DNA of 62,000 bases from Branchiostoma floridae (GCF_000003815.2 NC_049996.1:9264715-9326714); one strand, 5' to 3'; shown: positions 34,171 through 46,212, counted from the stretch's first letter. The notes: generated by a model from the letters alone, not told the origin. Translations and numbers: made by a program.

Positions 34171-34906
34171 CTGTCGAAAATGTACCGATGTTAGGGGCTA
34201 AATACTATATTACGAGTTACAGATGAACATCTGCCCATTCTCATTAGTTTATACACTTGAACGTCAGAACTAGCAATTAATGTCTTAATTTTCATAATCA
34301 AAATGTTTAAAAAATCTAAGAAATAGGTCTATAGCGTTTGACTGAAAAGTGATATTTTTTTGATTTTGAGATTTGCTTATCGTTCCTTCCCATGTAATTT
34401 AGTTATGGCAAGTCAATTTCTATGTAACGCATGTCTTCATCGATTCATATCAGGTCTTGTAAAATTGCATGTAGCAAATCGATGTTCGTTGCTTTCGAAG
34501 GTTCACTTAGGGACGTGATTCCACACGCAGATTCCTTCAGATGAACCGTTAAGCGTTGCTGATGGAATGATATCATCAGCCGTGATGTCTTAGCAATGGT
34601 GCTGATGTATAATGTTTTCGCTAGTTATTTGCAGTCGTATATCACGAAGGGCAATCTTTCTATCTCAATCTTTAACCGTTTCATCACAAAGATTCAGTTA
34701 TCGTTAGTAAAGGTTCCCTTTAGCTATACCATATAGCCGGCTAGCAGTATATTCCAAGTTTCTACCTATTCTCTGCTTGCACAAACTTTTCCTTTGTAAA
34801 AACTGTTACGTTTGGTATACTGCCATGTCAAAATGAATCGAATTGAATATGAGAAAGGGCAATGCATTTATTTTCCTTGAAACACTTTAAATTTATGATA
34901 CGTTAC
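34171..34906 (-). other. Intron 5 of the Ig-SH3 receptor
   Basis: 736 bp, AT-rich, no repeat delimited. Confidence 0.75.
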
Positions 34907-35209
34907 CTGACAGTAGACTTGCCGTAGAGTAACTGTCCCTCGACATGGTAGTCCCTGGGCTGATCTCTTTAGTCGTCATTTCCATCTCCGCGTCTGTGAT
35001 TGGTGGAACGATGCTGACCAATCGGCACTGCGTGTGGTTCTCGTGATTGCGGTCCTTCCTGCAGACGACCAGCGCGCCCAGGAGCAGGACCGTGATGACC
35101 AGAACCCCTCCGGCCGCCGCCCCGGCGAAGATGGCGATCCGGAACAGCGGCCATGTTTCCGATGACGTCTTCTCCACCTCCTCTGGATCAGGAATAGTCA
35201 CAGGCGAAA
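34907..35209 (-). CDS. Ig-SH3 receptor, exon 5 (stem, transmembrane helix, juxtamembrane)
   Basis: 303 nt, acceptor GTCTCTTGCTTAG and donor CAG/GTAACG, both phase 1. It encodes SPVTIPDPEEVEKTSSETW (acidic stem), then LFRIAIFAGAAAGGVLVITV and LLLGALVVC (transmembrane, residues about 356-384), then the stop-transfer RKDRNHENH and a juxtamembrane tail with ITDAEMEMTTKEISPG and RDSYSTASLLS. The small-residue run AGAAAGG could pack against another helix. Skipping this exon keeps the frame and would give a form without an anchor. The plus-strand ORF 35047-35292 is its shadow. Confidence 0.88.
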
Positions 35210-36036
35210 CTAAGCAAGAGACGGGCAGCCCGCGTGTTAGTGGAAACAAATGGCAAACAGACAAACAAATAAACAAACAAACACACAAATAGGTTAGTAT
35301 AGTAGCAAGTCAACAGCATGTTTACCACACCAGTATGAAATCATAGTCTGGGGCTATACTAGCTAGCTTACCTAGGCTCCCATGGTATCCAACGATTAAA
35401 AGAGATTATTGCCTATGGGAGCCCGGTAAACTAACTAGGGTAGCACCCAGGCTAATGAAATCATACTTTTATGATGAAACTCAAACCAGCCCAATACTGA
35501 AGAGCAGTGCTGTTACGCTGACATCGGTGTCATGGCAAAATTACCGAAAGAAAAATCAGCCGGGGGAATTTGCTGTGCAATAAGCGAAAACTAACAGGGT
35601 GCTTTATCGCATTAAAGGCGGCATAACTCTTGAAAAGTTGAAGTTGTTCCTATTGCATGGTATAATTACAAGCGATAGCATTTGGTACGCTGATGCCATC
35701 AGTGCGTTTATTAACACGGAGACATAAGGAAACAATAGTATCAAGTGTGTATTGCAACTGTCTCGTATCGTCTGGAATTAATCAGATTTAGTCTGCAATT
35801 TCTATTCAGTAAACATGTTGTGTATCAGTTTCAGTTTTTTTGTTACTTGACTAATTGATTGCTAATGTAAACCCTAATTGATTTTCCTGTGAGACATAAT
35901 TGATTATCTTACGTAGTCTGTATGACGTACGCACTGTTCATCTGAGGTGATCCGATATATTCTATTTTAACTTCTATAAACAATAACATTTTCGCTATTA
36001 ACAGCAACATTGTATCATATCACATCAAGTTCTTAC
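35210..36036 (-). other. Intron 4 of the Ig-SH3 receptor
   Basis: 827 bp with a CAAA-rich microsatellite (35252-35288) and a palindromic MITE (35344-35454). Confidence 0.75.
35344..35454. mobile_element. 111-bp palindromic MITE with perfect 9-bp target duplication
   Basis: Starts TAGTCTGGGGCTATACTAGC and ends ACCCAGGCTA. The inner ends are inverted copies (CTCCCAT/ATGGGAG). ATGAAATCA occurs immediately outside on both sides (35335-35343 and 35455-35463). It shares the TAG(C/T)CTGG terminus with 11144 and 31640. Confidence 0.85.
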
Positions 36037-36333
36037 CTGGAACCTTTTTAGCCTTGATCACGGTTACAGACACGGCCTTGAGGTCCTGGGTTCCAATCCC
36101 ATTCCAAGCCGCACAGGTGTAGTCCCGCGTGTCGTTCAAAGTCAAAACCGGGAGAGTCAGAACGGCCGTTTCCAACATGTAGTATCCTATGGTTGTCAGG
36201 AGGGGCCCTGTTTGCGCGGAGCGATACCAAGTGATATTTGGAGGTGGGTTTCCCTCCGCCTGACAAAATAGATCCAGGCTCTTCCCCTCCTCTATGGTAA
36301 CGGCAGTAGAAATATTTGTAACCGCTGCTGGAT
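36037..36333 (-). CDS. Ig-SH3 receptor, exon 4 (third Ig domain)
   Basis: 297 nt, acceptor TGTTCATCTGCAG and donor CCAG/GTAAGA, both phase 1. One complete I-set/C2-like domain, residues about 237-336: LDLFCQAEG (B-strand Cys), NPPPNITWYR (core Trp), DTRDYTCAAWNGIG (F-strand Tyr-x-Cys). Sequons NIS, NIT and NDT suggest heavy N-glycosylation. The junction with exon 3 makes Tyr from T/AT. The minus-strand ORF at 36048-36266 is in another frame and is a shadow. Confidence 0.88.
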
Positions 36334-36640
36334 CTGCAGATGAACAGAACAGGACGTCCGTGAATAATGGTTTTATTGTATATAACCCTCTGACCTCATG
36401 ACTTATAGACTTGATGTATGTATTTGTATCTGTTTTGAGTGTATGATATCTGTCTATCTACTTGTATATACTGTGTGTTTTTTTAATGAGCCCTGGAAGA
36501 TTAGCTCAATGAGCTAAAGGATATCACAATACACTCAATAAACTCAGCTATGTTGGAGTACCAATGGATGATAAGGTTATCCAGTTTGAGCATTGAAAGT
36601 GTCTAACACCTTGTGAAGTGCAAAATAAAACTAGTCAATA

Positions 36641-36705
36641 TTGCCCTGAAGAAGGTGACAGACGGTCACCGAATATAAATTCGTTGTGAATAAAGTACCT
36701 TGACA
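36641..36705 (+). repeat. Retroelement-tail hairpin motif, copy 2
   Basis: TTGCCCTGAAGAAGGTGACA then GACGGTCACCGAAT. Perfect stem GGTGAC/GTCACC around AGACG. Followed by GTGAATAAAG as in copy 1 (GAGAATAAAG). Confidence 0.65.
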
Positions 36706-39577
36706 TTCAAGGCAGAACTCCGTTCGACAAATAGAATAAGTTAGAATGGTATATACGGCATTGACATTCTAAGTTTTGACAGTAAATTATCGCATCACTC
36801 CCATGGAGAACTTTCGAATCTAAATAAAGGTACAAACAAACAAACAAACATCAGGTCTACACGTCAGTACGCCCTTAAAAGCTCAGCTATTCACCTCTTC
36901 TTACGTCTATCTTTGTTTGGCAAAGCTACCCACAAACCTCAGTGTGGCCTTGTCTGCCCTCAAATAGCCACTACAATTACGCACCACCAATGCTTTATTG
37001 GATAAGTATCATTGAAACAGCAATAGAATAAATATACGTAGGAACAGTTAGGCATAGTTGTCCAAGGCCAGCAATATTTTAAGCAATTATATCATCATTG
37101 AGGGGGACGTGACCCTATTACTGTGGGCAGGATGTCGCAGACGGAGGAGGAAACCCATCATTACATTGTCTGGGGAATATAACTGGAAAATATCGCTACA
37201 CAAGTGCAACACGACAGGCCTGCTGGACATGTCATCATTGTAACCATCTAATGTCCACAATAGATGATAGCAATAGGCTATATAGCTATGATTTAGTAAT
37301 GACTAAAATAAGCGGCACACTGGAAGGCCTAGGGGAAGCCTACTAAGTAGATTATTTTGAAATGCCCATTACCTTGCTACACCAATGTTTAACGACATGT
37401 GTAATCAAAAGAGAATACGTTCCTCTTATTCAAGCAGTCGGTCAATACACAGACCAGCTGAATTAGGAAATCAAAAGATTAAGGAATTAGGTCGGCGGTA
37501 CATAAATCGACCAATAAGGATTGTCGGGATAGTTATTTGATGAATGAAGACATTTCATTGGTCAATCTAGTGCAGGAAGATATGTTTGGAATAGCCTATT
37601 TTTGAACACATTTGCCTTATAAAGCTTACCATCCTCGAATCGATTTTGACTTAACCTTTATATTTGGACACAGCTTGGGAGATGAATCTAGATTTTCGGC
37701 CAATAATTACGAAACCAAATTGCGTCTCCTTGTATTAAGTCTGTTATAAATACAATGTACCGCAAAGGCCACAGATTTGTGCAAACATTCAAAGCTTCAA
37801 CTGGTCATTACAGCAAGGTTGACGAAAGTGCGGTGAGAGTGCACCTCAAGGGTTGCAGCCAGCCCGTACTGGGTGTCGCGGACAGAGGCCAGTATTGACA
37901 AATACCCGATAAGCACAAACTTGGAAATGACCTTGTATCTCCACCATCCGTGCCAACGGCAAGGTTAGCCAAGTCCGGAGATTACACATTCATCGCGCAG
38001 TTTCTTCATTCCCCCCGTGCCAAGCCAGAGTCGTAACATATGGGTCGATAGATGGAATTACACAAGCGATATTAAACTTGCTGCTTCATGATTAAAGGCA
38101 AAGACCTTTCGATTTCCCTAACAATCTAGAGTGTCATTTGGGGGACGTGGCCGCCGTTTTGATCAATATGGATCTAATAAAGTACATGCACGTGTATATG
38201 GGATGATGGGCAATGGGCATTACTGTGACAACATGCTGCATTATGTGGAGCATTCGTGGACTCAGACTAGTTGGCAACCCGGTTGTTCTTTTGATTAACC
38301 CTTGATAGTTTGCAAATCGGGTCTAACATTCACGGACTGGCGGCACCTGAATTATTCTCGGTTAAAGTAAGGTGTTCAGCCAGGATATTTGTTAAAACTG
38401 TTACATCAAAACTAGTATATTCAAATTCAATGTGTCACCATTGGAAACTCGATACGTAAAAACGATCCCTTGCGAATGTTTTACCGCAAAAAACATGGAA
38501 AACACACAAACCAATAGACAACCCTGTTTCTGTTTTCTGTTTGAATCTTAGAACACAACCATTAACATCTGGCCATGGAGAACCAATGACCTTCTCCAAC
38601 ATCGAGGCAAGAACCCAATAGGACAATGAAAAGGGCCCTCACAATGACCTACCCAGAATAATTACTGCTCGGCACACCGGAGGTGGTAGCTCTTTTCCCA
38701 GGTCAAGTCTGTTTTATTGCTGTGATCCCCCAACTTCGTAGTCATTGTCATTTGGCTGAAGTTTATGGCTGATACCATTGCCACCGGTGCTTGGGAGATA
38801 ATTGAATACGGTGATATACGCGACGTTTTGCTGTTTCAGACATAAACCCTCGAGAGGCAACATTAGTATTAATAGACACCAACCGAGTCATGCATTGGAG
38901 GCTGCGATAGCACCTCACGTAGGGTTGGTGCGTTCATCATCATGTATACTAATACTTCCTCTACGTCAGAAACTAATATCTGATCACAAGAACATATTGC
39001 TCACACGTATACACAATTAGCTGCATAAACAATAATGGGAAACATGACCAAAAAAGGCAGCAGGTGTCTTTGATATGAAACACTGTTGAGATCATGTTGT
39101 CATGACATATACCGGCAGAAATACCTAATACGCTCCCATTGAGGATCTTCCAAGGTACGAAACCATATAAGCGTTGACAATAGAATCATTTCTTAAGCTT
39201 TCCGGTGATGAATCAGGAGATGTAGTTTGTCTAACAGACAGAATTGAGCAAGATGGAGCATAGAAGACATCTGTACTACTTTAATCACGTCATAAAAAGC
39301 CCATAGTTATCTCTTAAGTAGAGTTAAGATTCTAACAAACTTTACAAGACCAGGAGCTTAGTATGACTTGATTACTTGATGCTCGGAAGATAGATGTTTT
39401 AGTGTGTTACATTGGTGCATAAAGTTCGGGCAAATAATTAACGGTATATATCAGAGTGAGTGAGTGACATCAACGCAGGCAAATGTACACAAAATCACCA
39501 ATAGATACTTTAAACACGATTTGTAATCAACTCATAATCTATTCACTTACTTTTCTATTCTTTTCACTTTCTTGGCT

Positions 39578-39622
39578 TGAAATCCAATATGGCGAAAAAC
39601 ATGAGCATGCGTACTGCGTTCC
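39578..39622. promoter_or_regulatory. Second YY1/NRF1-like composite module (intronic)
   Basis: GAAATCCAATATGGCGAAAA, then ACATGAGCATGCGTACTGCG. It resembles the module at 26305-26345 in inverse orientation. It lies inside intron 3, so it is either an internal promoter or a repeat. Confidence 0.3.
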
Positions 39623-41255
39623 TCTTCCCACGTAATCGACTTTAATCGTTACATGAACACGAGGCCAAGTGAATGAGGTTCTTGCTACTCTCTATTATGG
39701 ACAGTGTCAATTTTTCACTTCTATGCATCACCTCTAGTCACGCCTTGTCAGAAGTAACCCAGAAGATTAAAAACCAGATCTAAAACCTGAAGATCTTACC
39801 TTGAACTCTAAAGTACCAAAATCGATAACGTATGATTCTTTCCATGACAATATCAATCTGTCAAAAGTTCTCTCCATACTCATCTGTTATCACACACACG
39901 ACTGGCACATCAAAAGAGAGAAGTCGCTAAGCCTTCATATTTCTCCGTCATTTTTCTGGGTACTTGAACCTCAATGACATTAAGAAAGTGCGATCGAAGC
40001 AGGAGGACCGGCGTATATATGACACTTTAATCCGATAATTACGTGAACTCGACGCTGCACGTGTAATTGATCCCCTTGCCCATAAAAGGAAAGGACGTAT
40101 TCATCCCTCGGTAAGTGACAGATTAACCGTCAATAACGTAAATGAGCCGATAGTTCTATTTCCACGCACGGTAGAGGCGAATAGGTTGCCTTCAGACGCA
40201 CAAGTAATGCATGGACAAGCCCTGGCTTTCTTCTGGGTCTGAAAATTCAATTTCACTCACGAAGTAACATTAACTAATTAGTCGCACAGCGAAGCGAATG
40301 CACGTCTCTAATTACCAACAGTATGCATGCGAACAACTCAGTTGACAACAGCCATCGAAACGATACATGTAAAATCTTGCATCGACAACCTTTCGCTGAA
40401 TAACAAAGAAATTAAGTCCATGTACCTTTGTCGTAGGATCCGAACTAGTTTGTCAAATAGAGGCGAATCAATGATTTTGACGGTTCATCGTTGAGTTCAC
40501 ATCGCCTGTAATCTATACGGCGAAATTGCATGATGCATTGACGCGACCGAGAGGGGTAGAAGGTGGTGTACTCTGGGTATAGATTGATTTTGGGTGCGAT
40601 ACCCGCTCCAAGGCACACGTTCCGCCTTGCAAGTGATACGTCATTCGGGTACAAATTGACCTTTGTAACAAGTGGGGTCACAGTGCATCGCACCGCGGAA
40701 GACTGTGAATTAAGGTGTTAGGGTCCTTAAGCGGACTCATCTGCTGGCCTTTAACAAACCGAAATAGGACAATTTGAATCTGAAAGTCTTACAGAAACGA
40801 AACAATGCTGGTGGTTAGAGTCTAATGAGTATTGTGTATCTAGTAGGTTTATGATCTTTTTTTTTCAAAAATGGCGGGCAAAAAGTCCTATTGCAAAGCC
40901 ATGTAGGAATAATTAGCGCAACATTGGCAGCAAACTGAGTTTGTTCGCGCATCAGACAGTAAGGAATAGATCTGCAATCAATTCTCTTATCTAAGGTAAA
41001 TCCCACCACCGACAGACAATGATTGCGAACATTCAATAACGCGGAAGTGTAATTGCGTGGAGATGAGAAAATAATCCTCAGAGAAATTTAACAATTGATG
41101 GATGCGTGGATGTTTTTTTCGATCGGCATTGCTGGTGATGTACATGTTTTTTGGGCTGGATCCACATAGGCAATCGGCTGAAGAATATCCTGATATGGTT
41201 CTGTCTAAAGGGTGTTTTATGTAACTAGAATGATCTTAGTTTGGCAAATACTTAC

Positions 41256-41570
41256 ATAACACCTCCATGACGACGGAGTCGGACGTAACTCCTCCTATAT
41301 GCACGGCAACGCAGCTGTAATTCCCATTGTCCCTTGCGCGACTCACATCCGGGATAAGGAGGGACAAACTACTGGCGCCCCCCGTATCGTCAAGTAGTAC
41401 GGTCCTAACGGAACCGAGGTTCGCATCCACGAGCTTGACGCCATCTTTAGTCCAGTAAGCGGGTTGAACCAAGGCACTAGAGTTGAGCACCGTGCAGTTG
41501 ATCGTTGCTGACGTCCCTTCGATAACTTGGACGGGATATCCGGCGTAGTCTATTGAAACGCTCGGTGGGA
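41256..41570 (-). CDS. Ig-SH3 receptor, exon 3 (second Ig domain)
   Basis: 315 nt, acceptor TTTTGTTCCTCCCAG and strong donor TTAT/GTAAGT, both phase 1. One Ig domain, residues about 132-236: PPSVSIDYAGYPVQVIEGT, ATINCTVLNSS (B-strand Cys), PAYWTKDG (core Trp), RARDNGNYSCVAVHIGG (Asp-x-Gly-x-Tyr-x-Cys). Sequons NCT, NSS and NYS. Long C'-to-E region (LVDANLGSVRTVLLDDTGGA) suggests an intermediate V/I type. Confidence 0.88.
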
Positions 41571-43770
41571 CTGGGAGGAACAAAAGAGACAAAGACTATT
41601 AATTCCCCTCAAATTGCTTTTTCTCTATCCCATGTAAGGAATCAGGCAATGTAGCGAAGCATTCGATTTTGGCTATTACCTCAGACCCATGGGGTTTTGT
41701 TCAGATATTACTTTTCATAATGTTGCAGTTCAGTGGCCATGTCTAAAAAGCCAAGCTGACTAATCTACTTTGTGTAGAGTACACATTGTTGAAAAAAAAG
41801 TGGAAATTATTGAAACATTACTTATTGGTAAACTGTATAACGTAACATCCACAATATTAACCCAGCTGATTAAGCTGGAATTTGCTCACAAGCTTGTTTT
41901 GATAGCATAATTTATAATTCAAAGATGGCTTTTTTTTTTCTAGATTCTTGAGTCGAAAATCCCACGTCACATACACAGCATATTGAACACATGCAATACT
42001 AGAAAGACTTGATTGCGAAAGATTTCCTAACTATCAGCTGTTTGAAAGAATGATGAAGAAACTACAGCAAAGAGACGGAAACATCTTAAGATGGCATCGT
42101 TCAATAATAACTTAGTGGCTCCCGGGAAGGGGATTAACGCCCCATTAGGGAAGTCCATTATTCTGGAGGATGTGTTTTTCAATCAATGCATATCATTATC
42201 ACTGCTCATTTTTCAGCGGGTTGGATTGAAGTGTTTCTCTTTCTTCCCGAGCAAATAACCGTGAAATATCGTTTGATCTAATCATTACGCCGTCTTTGAT
42301 ATAGATTAGCCTGGCATACTCATTTTGCCTGATTTATTCCCGCGATTGAGTGTTATTTCCTCAAGCCAATACATTTTGCTCTGTAAGTTGATAGTTATAT
42401 CATGATTCAATATTCAAGCCAGAAATAACACACAAAAATGATTCAATATTGAAGCAAGGTTTGGGTAAATTAGTTTATCCCTATGTTCGATTCTTGGCGT
42501 TAATATAAGAAAATGCATGCATCATTTGCATGCCTTCGTTTATGTACATGATCAATCTTCCTTTCACTTTTGTTTTCCATGTTCATATACATATAAGCAG
42601 TGCTATTTGCAGCGAGTCAGTATGTGATTTTTTCACAAAGGCAAACTAAAGACTGGAATTATTTTCATTTTATCATACAAGGAATGTAAATTTTCATCTA
42701 TCAGTTATCAACAATGGCGCTATATTGTCTGTATGTAAATCAAATTGCCGTACGTGAAACACAATCTATAGCAATATGATTTGATTTTGAAGAAGGCATA
42801 TCTCGATGAATATTAGAAAATTATGCTTAATATACCTCATTCTCTTTGATTTTATAACATGCGTATTATATAATACTTGTTATGGCGCCTGAATATGTCT
42901 ATCCCATACATTCATTAACAGCAAGATTCCGTTTAGTCAACTAGAGCTGTTTGTGCGCTATTTCTGATTGCCAGTTATTGGCAATTTGTCATCATTATTG
43001 CCATCATACCTTTCATATTTCGGACATACATCTTTTTAAAGCACAGATCTGATGAATTCATCAAATAAAACAGAAACAAGCATCTCTCGTTTCTATATTT
43101 GAAATTACTCCACAGATTATGATTATTTGTATCATTTGGCTATTATATTTCTTTCTGGATGGTTCACTAATTATGATTTTTAAGTTATAACATACAAGCA
43201 TCACGTCTGACTGGGGATATATATATAATTTCTATTGATATATAGCCGGGGGTGTCCGTGTGTGGTCACTGTTCAGATCAAACCGTAAATAAAAATACTG
43301 GATTTTAACCGTTATTTTACTTTGAAAGATTAAATTAGCATTAAAAAGCATCTTGTGTACGCCCAGTTTGTTACAATGTTGTGTGCGTACAGTGAATCTT
43401 CAGTTGTACGTACTTCTTTTTCGGACAAAAACAAGCTTACTTCATTACTCTCATTACTATAGTTGAAATTCTTCCATAGATTATGATTATTTGTATTATC
43501 TTGGGAGTTTATTCCTGGATGGTTCACTTATTGTAATTGCAATTTTCCTTTGAAAGATCAGTAAAAAAAAGCATTGCGTGTACGTAGTTTGTTACAATGT
43601 TGTGTGCGTACCGTGAATCTTGAGTTGTACCTACTAGAAAGAAAAATAGATAACACAAATGCATTTTCTAGGCTGTTCATGGTTCACTTATAGTAATTAT
43701 AGTTTTGTTTTGAAAGGTAAATATAAAAAGCATCTTGCGTGTACGTAGTTTGTTACCATGTTGTGCGTAC
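41571..43770 (-). other. Intron 2 of the Ig-SH3 receptor
   Basis: 2.2 kb, AT-rich. Its exon-proximal 650 bp is a tandem repeat that includes the donor of exon 2 (see 43113-43795). Confidence 0.75.
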
Positions 43771-43795
43771 CATGAATCTTGAGTTGTACGTACTG
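43113..43795. repeat. Tandem repeat built from the exon 2 end and its donor
   Basis: TTGAGTTGTACGTACT with GTTACCATGTTGTGCGTACC at the true exon end recurs at about 43571-43636 and 43340-43414 inside the intron, each keeping the donor-like GTACGC on the minus strand. An accompanying word GGATGGTTCACT(A/T)AT recurs at about 43160, 43517 and 43678. Units are about 170-360 bp. Confidence 0.75.
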
Positions 43796-44112
43796 CTCCA
43801 CCTGCCCTATGGTGTTGATCAGCACGGTCATCACGTACAGCCCTCCGTCCGTCAGTGTCAGATTGTCGATGACCAGGGAGCCGTCCTCATTCAGCGTGGA
43901 CCTCCCCTTGACCGACCCCAGCGCGATGTTGGTGTTGGTGGCCGGGGAGTAGATCAGCACGGCTTCCCGGGTGCCGCCGACGGAGCCGTCGATCTTGCTC
44001 CACGTCAGGGAGATGATGAGATTGTCCTGGCTGATGCTGGCTGGTAGAGTCGCCGACAGGCCCACCATCCCCTGGACGTTGGTCGGGTAGGGAACCCGAG
44101 GACCGGCCATCA
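43771..44112 (-). CDS. Ig-SH3 receptor, exon 2 (cysteine-less V-type Ig domain)
   Basis: 342 nt, acceptor TTATTATTCTCCAG and donor CATG/GTACGC, both phase 1. Residues about 18-131: VMAGPRVPYPTNVQG, then GLSATLPASI (B strand, Cys position replaced), LIISLTWSKID (core Trp), STLNEDGSLVIDNLTLTDGG (D/E strands), LYVMTVLINTIG (F strand, Tyr-x-x with no Cys). The fold signature is V-set, but there is no cysteine in the whole exon. CEACAM, SLAM/CD2 and HEPACAM-type N-terminal domains also lack this disulphide, so an adhesion role by homophilic contact is possible. The plus-strand ORF 43739-44047 is its shadow. Confidence 0.85.
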
Positions 44113-44688
44113 CTGGAGAATAATAAATGAATGAATGGCCTTTATGGTACATTTGTGCTCAAACAAGCTAAGTACAGATCGTAGCGCAAGTGATAAGGTA
44201 CAGTTTTGATATAAGAGAAAAGGTATCTTATCACATCTACATAGTTTATGCTAATACATTCTAGTATTTACAAGTTCAACTTCTTTTCGCTTCTTAAAAC
44301 AGTTGTAAACATAAGGACAGATGGAATCAATAATGTATGGTTTATCTAATTGCATGAGAAATATGAATTTTTCCGTGGTATTCAAGTATCGGAAATTATG
44401 GAACATATGTTGTATATTTTCAAAAAGGACGTTTCTTTCGTTGTTGTATAAAGTACAGTCAACAATAGAAATAATGAATTATAGTGTATCTAATATTAAT
44501 ATCACAAACAACACATCACTCTTGTAGTCGTAGGGCTAAATTGCGGTGAACATTTACATGGATACAATTATCATACGCACTACTACACAGTATAAAGGGT
44601 TGAAAGGTGAGAAATTACTGAGATATTGCATTCTATTGCATTCATAGAAAAAATAATGATCACCATGATGAAACAAACCATGGAACTC

Positions 44689-44795
44689 GCCAAAAGGCAA
44701 TTACTCAAGCAACTGGATATGAAAGATGCCGGATGGCTGTCTGAAGTTTCTAATATCATATCCAGTTGCTTGAGTAACTGCTTTTTGGTGTACTG
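44689..44795. repeat. Inverted repeat of a retroelement-tail fragment
   Basis: TTACTCAAGCAACTGGATAT (44700) and its reverse complement ATATCCAGTTGCTTGAGTAA (44759) face each other. The right arm in reverse complement continues GATATTAGAAACTTCAGACA then GCCATCC, like the tail at 55013-55090. Confidence 0.65.
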
Positions 44796-45032
44796 TATCT
44801 TATTACCTGGGTGTCTAACCTAAATCGACGTAAAGCATGGAGCTGATGTTATCCAGTTTACGATGAATAAAAAGACTAAGATCAAATGAAAATTAGAAAT
44901 CAAATAGAACAACTATTTTCAGGCTGATGACTTAAGCTGTTTTTCAGTCATTATAAAAACGCAGGCTTTTCTCAAATTTCGTTTTCTACTTATGTTTTTA
45001 CTTTCGTTTTCTGTTTCTTTTCTCAACGATTC

Positions 45033-45069
45033 TTTCCTTTCCTTTCCTTTCCTTTCCTTTCCTTTCCTT
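45033..45069 (+). repeat. TTTCC pentanucleotide microsatellite
   Basis: About seven uninterrupted TTTCC copies. Confidence 0.9.
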
Positions 45070-45670
45070 ACTTCTTTCCTTGCCATCTCCTATTTATCAT
45101 AAATCCCTGCCAGACACTTTCCTCTGAGTTACGCCCCTTGCCCGATTCGGGTTCACCAACCAAATCGCCGGCAACGCTTGATTTCGCGCGAAAGCATGAT
45201 GTACGGCCTTCTCTAAACTTCGAAAGTCGATCGAATCGAAAAAGACCATTTCCCGCGCCTCTAGCTATGATTCCCGTCTTCCGTCATCGGGTGACCCCAT
45301 CATGCCGAGTTCACGGCGCAGCAATCTACCACCGGCCGTGGGTAACGGATCGCCACGCAAAAAGCCGAAATGAGATACCAGTCGCATCAAACGTGACTCG
45401 GGAGTTACGGCCATGCTTCAGACTACTACCAATTTAACTTCTAATGCAAGGGAGCCCCACGGTGCCATCCTTAATGTTGAGACATGTTCCATTAGGAAGA
45501 TTACTACTCTCCATCCTACGCTACCCCTCCACAAGTGTAGAGCATCGATTTTTTCCGACTCTCAAGTATATCAACCTTTTACCACGGCGGTGAATGGTTG
45601 ATGTCAGTGATGTATGCCAGGATTATTACCGGAGAGAAGAAACGCGTCAGTAGCTTTGTAAATGGCTGCC

Positions 45671-46212
45671 GCTCTAAGCAGTAGAACTACCGACTCATGT
45701 CCGCTCTAAGCAGTAGAACTACCGACTCATGTCCGCTCTAAGCAGTAGAACTACTGACTCATGTCCTCTCTAAGCAGTAGAACTACCGACTCATGTCCAC
45801 TCTAAGCAGTAGAACTACCGACTCATGTCCGCTCTAAGCAGTAGAACTACCGACTCATGTCCCCACTAAGCAGTAGAACTACTAATGTCCGCTCTAAATA
45901 GTAGAACTACTGACTGATGTCCGCTCTAAGCAGTAGAACTACTGACTAATGTCCGTTTTATTTAAGCAGTACAAGTACCGAATTATCTAAGCAGCAGAAC
46001 TACCGACTGCTCTAAGCAGTGGAACTAACAACTAACGCCTACTCTATGTAACAGAACTACCGTCTGATGTCTTATCTAAGCAGCAGGAGTACCGTCTGAT
46101 GTTCGCTCTAAGCAGCGGAACTACCCACTGATGCCCGCTCTAAGCAGTAGAAGTACCAACTGATCTAAGCAGCAAAACTACCGATTGAACTAAGCAGCGA
46201 AAGTACTGGCCA
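45671..46212. repeat. 32-bp minisatellite, decaying to the right
   Basis: Unit GCTCTAAGCAGTAGAACTAC plus CGACTCATGTCC, at exact 32-bp spacing for about the first six copies (45671, 45703, 45735...), then increasingly diverged and irregular units to about 46212. There is no spacer variety as in a CRISPR array. Confidence 0.85.

Larger units (their letters stand above)
36334..41255 (-). other. Intron 3 of the Ig-SH3 receptor
   Basis: 4.9 kb. Contains a retroelement-tail hairpin (36641), a CAAA microsatellite (about 36831-36850), a MITE fragment (about 37825-37850) and the composite module at 39578. No additional Ig exon was seen. Confidence 0.65.

Noticed and set aside
45138-45437. 99-aa plus-strand ORF in a GC-rich patch
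   Set aside because: Starts with TTG rather than ATG and has no domain or splice partner.
45671-46212. Regular 32-bp repeats resembling a CRISPR array
   Set aside because: Units abut with no unique spacers, decay gradually and sit in an intron-rich animal sequence. It is a minisatellite.
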